Source of the DNA: Mycetohabitans sp. B8
GTDB lineage: Bacteria > Pseudomonadota > Gammaproteobacteria > Burkholderiales > Burkholderiaceae
Length of the DNA stretch: 40,871 bases
NCBI RefSeq assembly: GCF_021991875.1
Contig: NZ_JAHLKR010000012.1
Coordinates: 1 to 40,871, forward strand
Reading direction: 5' to 3'
Shown here one piece after another: positions 34,885 through 40,871 of the stretch. Made by a program: the position numbers and the translations under genes. The notes below the pieces were generated by a model. It did not search any database. It had not been told where the DNA came from and saw only the letters and a list, made by a program, of their open reading frames with translations. Positions within the stretch are counted from its first letter, which is position 1, and each line of letters opens with the position of its first letter.

Positions 34885-34917
34885 ACGGGGGCTCTTGCTG
34901 GAGCCCCCGTTTTTTTG
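34885..34917 (+). terminator. Terminator/attenuator between rplT and pheS
   Basis: ACGGGGGCTC and GAGCCCCCGT form a perfect 10-bp stem around TTGCTG, followed by seven T. It lies 70 bp after rplT and 40 bp before pheS. In E. coli pheST is attenuated; here no short leader frame with Phe codons is visible in front, so a plain or partial terminator is more likely. Confidence 0.9.
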
Positions 34918-34956
34918 TTGGCCGCAAGCCTTTTTGATCCATTGACAGACGTTGAA

Positions 34957-35982
34957 ATGATGGGATCTCCCGATCTTGAGCAGATCGTCGCCGATGCGCA
35001 GCGCGCCTTTGCGGATGCTGCGGACACTGTGACGCTCGAAAACGAAAAGGCGCGCTTCCTCGGCAAGGCCGGTGCGTTAACCGAATTGCTGAAAGGCTTG
35101 GGCAAGTTGGACCCGGAGGTGCGCAAGAGCGAGGGTGCTCGCATCAACGTCGCGAAACAGCAGGTCGAGGCGGCACTGAACGCGCGTCGACAGGCACTCG
35201 CCGATGCGTTGATGAATCAGCGGCTGGCGGCCGAGGCGATCGACGTGACGCTGCCCGGGCGCGGCACGGGTGTGGGCAGTCTGCATCCGGTGATGCAGAC
35301 TTGGGAGCGCGTCGAGCAGATTTTTCATTCGATTGGCTTCGACGTAGCCGACGGTCCGGAGATCGAAACCGACTGGTACAACTTTACCGCGCTGAACAGC
35401 CCCGAGAACCATCCGGCGCGCTCGATGCAGGACACGTTTTATCTCGACGCGAAGGACGCGCAAGGCAGGCCGTTGTTGCTGCGCACGCATACGAGTCCAA
35501 TGCAAGTCCGGTATGCGCGGATGAACAAGCCGCCGGTTAAGGTCATCGTTCCCGGGCGCACTTATCGTGTCGACAGTGATGCGACGCATTCGCCGATGTT
35601 CAACCAGGTCGAGGGGCTGTGGATCGATGAGAACGTGAGCTTTGCAGACTTGAAGGGCGTCTACACGGACTTCCTGAAGAAATTTTTCGAGCGCAACGAT
35701 ATCCTCGTGCGTTTTCGTCCATCGTACTTCCCGTTTACCGAACCGTCCGCCGAGATCGACATGAAGTTCGAGCACGGCAGAAACGCCGGGCGCTGGCTCG
35801 AAATTTCCGGCTCGGGGCAGGTGCATCCGAACGTGGTGCGCAACATGGGGCTCGACCCGCAGCGCTATATTGGCTTTGCATTTGGCAGCGGCCTTGAGCG
35901 ACTGACGATGCTGCGCTACGGCGTGGACGACTTGCGCGCGTTCTTCGAGAACGATTTGCGTTTCCTGCGCCAGTTTGCGTGA
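34957..35982 (+). CDS. pheS: Phenylalanyl-tRNA synthetase alpha subunit
   Basis: A 341-residue catalytic subunit of the alpha2-beta2 enzyme. I choose ATG 34957 (the next codon is also ATG); an in-frame TTG at 34915 lies in the terminator T-run and is rejected. N-terminal coiled coil to about residue 90, then [33 protein letters not shown], motif 2 [20 protein letters not shown], and motif 3 [20 protein letters not shown]. No strong ribosome site is visible. pheT follows after 24 bp. Confidence 0.96.
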   Translation: MMGSPDLEQIVADAQRAFADAADTVTLENEKARFLGKAGALTELLKGLGKLDPEVRKSEGARINVAKQQVEAALNARRQALADALMNQRLAAEAIDVTLPGRGTGVGSLHPVMQTWERVEQIFHSIGFDVADGPEIETDWYNFTALNSPENHPARSMQDTFYLDAKDAQGRPLLLRTHTSPMQVRYARMNKPPVKVIVPGRTYRVDSDATHSPMFNQVEGLWIDENVSFADLKGVYTDFLKKFFERNDILVRFRPSYFPFTEPSAEIDMKFEHGRNAGRWLEISGSGQVHPNVVRNMGLDPQRYIGFAFGSGLERLTMLRYGVDDLRAFFENDLRFLRQFA

Positions 35983-36006
35983 CCTGACTTTCCTTATCGA
36001 CACCCC

Positions 36007-38475
36007 ATGCAATTTGCTGAATCCTGGTTAAGAAGCTTTGTTGATCCGCAGTTGTCGACTGAGGCGCTGTCGCATGCGCTGACGATGGCGGGGCTCGAGG
36101 TCGAGGAATGGGCGCCGGTGGCGCCGCCGACATCGAAGATCGTTGTCGGCAAAGTGCTCGAGGTCGTCAAGCATCCGAATGCGGATAAGCTGAACGTGTG
36201 TCAGGTTGACGCGGGCACGGGACAGACGTTGACGATTGTGTGCGGTGCGCCGAATGTGACACCTGGCATCAAGGTGCCGACCGCGCTGGTCGGCGCGACG
36301 TTGCCGCCCGCGCAAGCGGGCGGTGCGCCGTTCGAGATTAAGTTGTCGAAGCTGCGCGGTGTCGAAAGCCAGGGCATGCTGTGTTCGGCTCGCGAACTGA
36401 AGTTGTCAGACGACCACAACGGTCTGTTAGTGTTGCCGGACGATATGCTGATCGGACGCGACATCCGTGACGTGCTGCAGCTCGACGACATGATTTTTGA
36501 GATCAAGCTGACGCCGAACAAGGCCGATTGCTTATCGGTGTTCGGTATCGCACGCGAGACGGCTGCAATTACCGGTGCGCCGCTCAACGCGCCGTCCTAC
36601 CCGCCTGTTCCGGTCACCTGCGATGCGCGGTTGCCGGTGCGTATCGAAGCGCCGCAGCTTTGCGGACGGTTCTCCGGCCGCGTGATCCGCAATGTCGATG
36701 CGCGGGCCAGCACGCCTGCATGGATGGTTCAGCGGCTTGAGCGAGCGGGCCAGCGCAGCATTTCGGCGCTCGTCGACATTTCGAACTATGTGATGCTCGA
36801 GCTCGGGCGTCCATCACACATATTCGACCTGGACAAGATTAACGGCGGCTTGCACGTGCGCTGGGGCAAGCGCGGCGAGACGCTGAAGCTGCTCAACGGC
36901 ACTACGATCGAGCTGGACGAAACGGTTGGCGTGATCGCGGATGATCAGGGACGTGTCGAAAGCCTGGCCGGTATCATGGGCGGTGACAGTACCGCGGTGA
37001 CGCTCGATACGCGGCATATCTATTTAGAGGCGGCATTTTGGTGGCCGGACAGCATCCGTGGACGTGCCCGCCAATACAACTTCTCGACCGATGCCGCGCA
37101 TCGCTTCGAGCGAGGCGTGGACTACGCGACCACCGTTGAGCACATCGAGTACCTGACGCACTTGATTACGACGATCTGCGGTGGCGACGCCGGTCCGGTG
37201 GACGACCATATCGTCAACCTACCGCAGCGCAAGCCCGTTTCGATGCGCGTGTCGCGGGCAAACCGGATCATTGGCGTGCCGATCGATGCGAACGAGATTG
37301 CCAGCATCTTCACGCGTTTGAATCTGTCATTCGAGCGTGCGGCGGATGGCGACACGTTCATTGTGACGCCGCCAACCTACCGCTTTGACATCGAGATCGA
37401 GGAGGACTTGATTGAGGAGGTCGCTCGTATCCACGGATTCGAAAAGATCCCGGCGCGTGCACCGATCGCGACGAGCGAGATGCGGGTGACGAACGAGACG
37501 CGGCGCTCGATCCATGCGTTGCGTCGTGCGCTAGCGGCACGCGACTACGCGGAAACGGTCAATTTCAGCTTTGTCAATGCCGAGTGGGAGCGGGATTTCG
37601 CCGGTAACGAGTGGCCCGTCGCGCTGCTCAATCCGATTGCGAGCCAGCTGTCGGTAATGCGTTCGACATTGTTTGGCAGCTTGGTCGGCGTGCTGCAGCA
37701 TAATTTGAATCGGCGTGCGGAGCGCGTGCGCGTGTTCGAGGCTGGGCGGGTCTTTCGCGCGGACCCGGCGGTGAAGGAAGGTGAATTGACGGTAGAAGGC
37801 TTTGCCCAACCAAAGATGATCGGTGCGCTAGCCTATGGCCCGGTCGTCGACGAACAATGGGGAGTATCGGCGCGACATGTTGATTTCTTCGATGTGAAGG
37901 GTGACGTGCAGGCGCTGTTTGCACCGACGGTGCCCCGCTTCACACGGGCCTCGCATCCGGCATTGCACCCGGGGCGCAGTGCGCGGATCGAGATCGATGG
38001 CCGCATTGTCGGTTGGATCGGCGAGCTGCATCCGCGTTGGCTGCGAAAATACGATCTTACGCATGCACCCGTAATCTTCGAGGTCGAGGCTGATGCGGTG
38101 GCCGGGCGTGCGTTACCGGGCGTAACTGAAATCTCGAAATTCCCGCCGGTGCGCCGTGACATTGCATTGGTCGTGCCGCAGCATGTCGAAGTCCAATCGA
38201 TACTCGATGAGTTCGCGCAGGCTCGGGGCGACAATGATGCCCTCCGGTTCGTGCAAAAAATGGTGCTATTTGACGAATTCCGGCCGAAATTCGACGCGAA
38301 ACAAACCGGTTCGGGTGCTGTTTCGGGGGGACTCTCGGCTGACGAGAAAAGCCTTGCGTTCCGGGTAACCTTGCAAGATACTGGCGGGACCCTTCAGGAC
38401 GAGACGGTTGAGTTCGCTGTCACAACCCTGGTGGAACGTTTGGCTCGAGTCTTTGGTGCGAGGTTGCGCGGCTAA
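36007..38475 (+). CDS. pheT: Phenylalanyl-tRNA synthetase beta subunit
   Basis: An 822-residue subunit. In order: N-terminal domain ([20 protein letters not shown]), EMAP-II-like tRNA-binding domain ([20 protein letters not shown], about 46-150), B3/B4 editing domain ([20 protein letters not shown]), B5 ([17 protein letters not shown] near 465), catalytic-like core, and the C-terminal FDX-ACB anticodon domain ([20 protein letters not shown]). Length is normal for betaproteobacteria. It forms the enzyme with pheS. Confidence 0.96.
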   Translation: MQFAESWLRSFVDPQLSTEALSHALTMAGLEVEEWAPVAPPTSKIVVGKVLEVVKHPNADKLNVCQVDAGTGQTLTIVCGAPNVTPGIKVPTALVGATLPPAQAGGAPFEIKLSKLRGVESQGMLCSARELKLSDDHNGLLVLPDDMLIGRDIRDVLQLDDMIFEIKLTPNKADCLSVFGIARETAAITGAPLNAPSYPPVPVTCDARLPVRIEAPQLCGRFSGRVIRNVDARASTPAWMVQRLERAGQRSISALVDISNYVMLELGRPSHIFDLDKINGGLHVRWGKRGETLKLLNGTTIELDETVGVIADDQGRVESLAGIMGGDSTAVTLDTRHIYLEAAFWWPDSIRGRARQYNFSTDAAHRFERGVDYATTVEHIEYLTHLITTICGGDAGPVDDHIVNLPQRKPVSMRVSRANRIIGVPIDANEIASIFTRLNLSFERAADGDTFIVTPPTYRFDIEIEEDLIEEVARIHGFEKIPARAPIATSEMRVTNETRRSIHALRRALAARDYAETVNFSFVNAEWERDFAGNEWPVALLNPIASQLSVMRSTLFGSLVGVLQHNLNRRAERVRVFEAGRVFRADPAVKEGELTVEGFAQPKMIGALAYGPVVDEQWGVSARHVDFFDVKGDVQALFAPTVPRFTRASHPALHPGRSARIEIDGRIVGWIGELHPRWLRKYDLTHAPVIFEVEADAVAGRALPGVTEISKFPPVRRDIALVVPQHVEVQSILDEFAQARGDNDALRFVQKMVLFDEFRPKFDAKQTGSGAVSGGLSADEKSLAFRVTLQDTGGTLQDETVEFAVTTLVERLARVFGARLRG

Positions 38476-38532
38476 ATCGAATCCGATTTGACCGAAAGAA
38501 ACCAGAGGCCATTCTCATACGATAAGCATCCA

Positions 38533-38934
38533 ATGAACTCGAGTGAATTTGAAGCACTTCTGTCTGCGCAACGCAGTGCGATGAGTCGCGATAATCCGGC
38601 TTACAGCAATCCGGTTTCATCCGAGACGCCGACGTTGACAAAAGCCGAGCTGGCCGAGTTGTTGTTCGATCAGGTCGGTTTAAACAAGCGCGAGGCAAAG
38701 GACATGGTCGAAGCGTTTTTTGAGGCAATCCGCGATGCGCTCGAAAACGGTGAGAGCGTCAAGCTATCGGGGTTCGGCAACTTCCAGTTGCGTGATAAGC
38801 CGCAACGTCCGGGACGCAATCCGAAGACCGGCGAAGCTATCCCAATCGCGGCACGGCGCGTGGTGACTTTCCATGCGAGCCAAAAGCTGAAGGCGCAGGT
38901 CGAGTCCGGCGCTGCGAACTTGCAGTCACGCTGA
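38533..38934 (+). CDS. ihfA: Integration host factor alpha subunit with N-terminal extension
   Basis: A 133-residue DNA-bending protein. The IHF core starts at [20 protein letters not shown] and runs to [13 protein letters not shown]; the DNA-intercalating Pro lies in [13 protein letters not shown]. About 30 residues rich in Ser, Asn and Ala precede the core ([20 protein letters not shown]), whereas E. coli IhfA is 99 residues. An N-terminal extension in Burkholderia IhfA is, as I recall, normal. The start could be 38533 or, less likely, further upstream in frame. It follows pheT by 57 bp, as in most proteobacteria. Confidence 0.94.
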   Translation: MNSSEFEALLSAQRSAMSRDNPAYSNPVSSETPTLTKAELAELLFDQVGLNKREAKDMVEAFFEAIRDALENGESVKLSGFGNFQLRDKPQRPGRNPKTGEAIPIAARRVVTFHASQKLKAQVESGAANLQSR

Positions 38935-39006
38935 ACGTAGCCACGTCAGGGTCCGCTCGTGCTCAGTCCCCGACGCATCCAAGACCGACATGACGAGCGT
39001 GTGACG

Positions 39007-39417
39007 ATGGACAAAGTCACGTTGCCCCCGATACCCGCGAAGCGGTATTTCACGATCGGTGAAGTCAGCGAGCTGTGCGGCGTCAAGCCGCACGTGCTTA
39101 GATATTGGGAGCAGGAATTCACGCAGTTGAGGCCGGTCAAGCGCCGTGGAAACCGGCGCTATTATCAGCATCATGAAGTACTGCTGATCCGGCGGATCCG
39201 GGAGCTGTTGTATGAGCAAGGATTCACGATCAACGGTGCGCGCAACCGGCTCAATTCACACCGTGCGCTGTTGCCTGACGAGCCGGGCGGTGCGGTCCCG
39301 CCGGGCGAAGCGGGCGTGCCGCCAGCGGATCCTCGGCTTGTTGCCGTCGACGTGGACGCACTGCGCGACGAAATACGACAGGTGATCGTTCTACTGACGG
39401 ACGGCAAGCGATCGTGA
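39007..39417 (+). CDS. MerR-family regulator next to ihfA
   Basis: A 136-residue regulator. The start at 39007 gives MDKVTLPPIPAKRYFTIGEV. The winged helix-turn-helix is YFTIGEVSELCGVKPHVLRYWEQ (in two parts: YFTIGEVSELCGVKPHVLRY, WEQEFTQLRP), followed by RRGNRRYYQHHEVLLIRRIR. The C-terminal part is short, with a Pro/Gly-rich linker (PDEPGGAVPPGEAGVPPADP) and a final helix, and no Cys pair for metal binding. It is the usual end of the infC-pheST-ihfA block; its targets are unknown. Confidence 0.92.
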   Translation: MDKVTLPPIPAKRYFTIGEVSELCGVKPHVLRYWEQEFTQLRPVKRRGNRRYYQHHEVLLIRRIRELLYEQGFTINGARNRLNSHRALLPDEPGGAVPPGEAGVPPADPRLVAVDVDALRDEIRQVIVLLTDGKRS

Positions 39418-39985
39418 TCCATCGTTCTTCTCTTGCTGATTCACGCGATATGCGTGTCACCGATTCGTCGTGGTTCGGGACGGCTACGGTGCCCTTAGGT
39501 CTCTTTCGAAAATTTATCCACGAAGCACGCTAACCGTTCGTGACGTAGTTTGGTTAGGCGCCGACCTTCCGGCGTTTGAAAAGGGCGAAAAGCTTTAATA
39601 GCTTCGTGTGAAAGTGATCAAGCGCGTATCGCGCTTCTCAGTAGTCGGTATTGTGCGTGCAGATCGGCGTGTGCATGTGTACAGCGCTGAGATCCCATGC
39701 GTTCAGCGACGAGCAGTATCGTGTGATACTGAATGTGCCGAGGGCGTTCCGCCGATCGGTGTCCTGCCGAATTCTGGCTTTGAGCGGCTTTGGCGCGATA
39801 CCGGTAGTGTAACTGTGCGCTTCGATTGCATAAGCGACGAATTCAATCTTTTCTTGTTATCCCAGTCGCCCGGGGGCGTAGCGCGTCGGGCGGCCAGTCG
39901 AGAAGCTTGCGCGCACAGCAGCGAGCTCTTTTCCACCTGAACGCAGTTGTGCAGCAGGACGGCGGCGAATGGTACTTGTGCGTTG
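39418..39985. other. Region between the core block and phage remnant
   Basis: No tRNA and no recognisable gene. A 110-codon plus frame at 39608-39940 has no ribosome site and mixed, unordered composition. A weak hairpin CGCCG-ACCTTC-CGGCG with three T lies at 39559-39577 and may end the merR transcript. The AT content rises after 39510, suggesting the junction with acquired DNA. Confidence 0.4.
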
Positions 39986-40240
39986 CCACTAACCTTTGCG
40001 GATCTGGCGGTCAAGCGCGAAGCCATCTATATGCGCGCCGGCATCGATCCTTATCAGGAAGCGGCGAACTATGCCACGACGTTGACCAGTGGAGACATGA
40101 TCAATGTAACTCACCGAACAGATCGTGCGGGGCCGTCAGGTTCAGGAAATATTGAACCACCCGCTGATGCAGGAAACGTTCCAGGCGCTGCGGAATCGAT
40201 ACCGTCAGCAGTGGAAACACAGCCTGGCGCGGGAGCGTGA
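39986..40240 (+). pseudogene. Phage-like protein fragment
   Basis: The frame reads PLTFADLAVKREAIYMRAGI then DPYQEAANYATTLTSGDMIN, an ordered, protein-like stretch with no start or ribosome site nearby. After about 40110 it runs into the overlapping next frame and becomes low in order (GPSGSGNIEPPADAG). I read it as the C-terminal part of a phage protein upstream of the next gene. Family unknown. Confidence 0.35.
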
Positions 40241-40433
40241 AAACAGAGAAAAACTGTGGTTAATGATGCGGTTGCTTAACGCTGCGGAGGGCCACTTTCG
40301 GCAAACCGTGGAAACGGGACAACTTGCGCGGCATACGCTCGAGCAGCAGACGCTGATGACAAAAGCTCGCCGTGAGCTGAACGCTGTGTTGGGCGTAAAC
40401 GCATTGAGCCGGCCCATTAACCCCAACGCATGA
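40125..40433 (+). CDS. Small phage-type helical protein
   Basis: About 102 residues from the GTG at 40125. A TAA at 40107-40109 sits directly after an ATG in the same frame; if it was once CAA the original start was MQLTEQIVRGRQVQ, so the gene may be damaged at codon 2. The protein is almost wholly helical and charged: VQEILNHPLMQETFQALRNR, ARERENREKLWLMMRLLNAA, LARHTLEQQTLMTKARRELN. Small proteins of this make-up stand before the scaffold and capsid genes of several podovirus-like phages (recollection). Function unknown. Confidence 0.5.
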   Translation: MRGRQVQEILNHPLMQETFQALRNRYRQQWKHSLARERENREKLWLMMRLLNAAEGHFRQTVETGQLARHTLEQQTLMTKARRELNAVLGVNALSRPINPNA

Positions 40434-40496
40434 CGAGGTCGAGCACTGGCCAACGGGATGTCGGCGAGACAATCATTGTGCCCTTTGAACAAGCCC

Positions 40497-40523
40497 AAGC
40501 CCGCTAATGCGGGCTTTCTTTCT
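40497..40523 (+). terminator. Hairpin terminator before the scaffold-like gene
   Basis: AAGCCCGC and GCGGGCTT form a perfect 8-bp stem around TAAT, followed by TCTTTCT. The tail runs into the ribosome site (TCTGGAGCG) of the next gene, so it may set the relative expression of the two genes as well as end transcription. Confidence 0.75.
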
Positions 40524-40537
40524 GGAGCGTATTAAAC

Positions 40538-40741
40538 ATGAACGAAACGGACGCGGTTCAGCAATCGGATGCGGCTGACCTCATGGTAGTCGCTGAACAC
40601 TTGAGTCCGGATAGCAACCAGGGTAAAACAACTGATTCCCCTGAGCAGGTCGCTGACAAAGTCACGCAACCGCAGAAGGCGAGCGAGCCGATTTTTACGC
40701 TCGAAGTCGATGGCAAGAAACGCGAGGTCTGCGAGCCATGA
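40538..40741 (+). pseudogene. Phage scaffold-like protein, N-terminus only, cut by an IS
   Basis: The start at 40538 follows TGGAGCGTATTAAAC. The 67 readable residues are acidic and low-complexity (MNETDAVQQSDAADLMVVAE) up to EPIFTLEVDGKKREV. The closing pattern FTLxVDGKxREV is common near the start of phage capsid-scaffold proteins (recollection). The frame then ends within a few codons at 40739-40741, where the end of an IS3-type element begins. The rest of the gene should lie beyond that element, outside the window. Confidence 0.5.
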
Positions 40742-40786
40742 TCCTCCGGTAATCTCCCCGTTTTCCATGGGGTTCAGAAGTAGAAA

Positions 40787-40870
40787 CTATGCGGCCATGG
40801 CCAGCCGCTGTTTTGGCGTCAATCCGCCCAAGGCCATGTTCGGGCGATCGTGATTGTAAGTCCACATCCA
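40787..40870 (-). CDS. IS3-family transposase OrfB, C-terminal end (cut by window edge)
   Basis: Read on the minus strand, the last 27 residues are WMWTYNHDRPNMALGGLTPK then QRLAMAA, followed by a stop at 40787-40789. W-x-x-x-Y-N-x-x-R-P-N-x-A-L-G-G-x-T-P is the C-terminal signature of IS3-family integrases. About 45 bp between the stop and 40741 would be the element's terminal region. The rest is outside the window. Confidence 0.8.
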   Translation of the reverse strand, partial: WMWTYNHDRPNMALGGLTPKQRLAMAA

Positions 40871-40871
40871 G

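Noticed and set aside
35077-36012. 311-codon antisense frame over pheS
   Set aside because: Shadow frame; pheS motifs are complete on the plus strand.
39514-39522. TTATCCACG, one base off a DnaA box
   Set aside because: A single isolated site with no cluster or origin-associated gene.
39608-39940. 110-codon plus frame after the merR gene
   Set aside because: No ribosome site and unordered composition; neighbouring frames are equally open.

Overview
The window looks like a betaproteobacterial chromosome of the Burkholderiaceae. The evidence is high G+C, the order relA / tRNA-Val / thrS-infC-rpmI-rplT-pheS-pheT-ihfA-merR, an AaeXAB-like FUSC efflux operon with a NodT lipoprotein, and ETF-QO, scoAB and aroC typical of the family. 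The density of broken insertion sequences and half-eroded metabolic genes fits a host-restricted or genome-reducing lineage; Mycetohabitans (Burkholderia rhizoxinica-like endofungal symbionts) is my best guess, but I cannot prove it from the sequence.
Layout: (1) 1-7.5 kb is an accessory region. It holds fragments of IS110, IS3, Tn3, IS6 and ISNCY elements, one almost complete IS256 element killed by a single stop codon, an unrecognised 300-aa protein with an effector-like N-terminus, and an intact phage-type lysis cassette: GH108 endolysin, Rz with Rz1 embedded out of frame, and two small three-helix membrane proteins that look like a holin pair. No head or tail genes lie beside it. (2) 7.7-22 kb is mostly core or regional metabolism: iron alcohol dehydrogenase; the four-gene efflux operon facing a LysR regulator; an operon of wrbA, DUF2069 and an FAD oxidase; yihY; a CBS protein; and aroC. 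Between them lie relics of hydroxypyruvate isomerase, O-acetylhomoserine sulfhydrylase and the 5' part of a group II intron. (3) 22-31 kb carries ETF-QO, an SDR with a thioesterase, a broken PAS-LuxR regulator beside the 3-oxoacid CoA-transferase genes, an alpha/beta hydrolase, a RidA protein and relA. (4) 31-39.4 kb is the conserved translation block from tRNA-Val to the MerR gene, with infC starting at a rare ATC codon. (5) 39.4-40.9 kb is a remnant of phage head-morphogenesis genes cut by an IS3-family element that runs off the window.
How it fits together: the core blocks are intact and well spaced with clear operons. Nearly all decay is in mobile DNA and in isolated metabolic or regulatory genes. 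The lysis cassette is the exception: every one of its reading frames is open, including the overlapping Rz/Rz1 pair, in the middle of debris. That suggests selection, or recent arrival, and makes it the best candidate here for a repurposed lysis-type (type 10-like) secretion system, possibly serving the 300-aa neighbour. A remnant prophage remains the simpler alternative.
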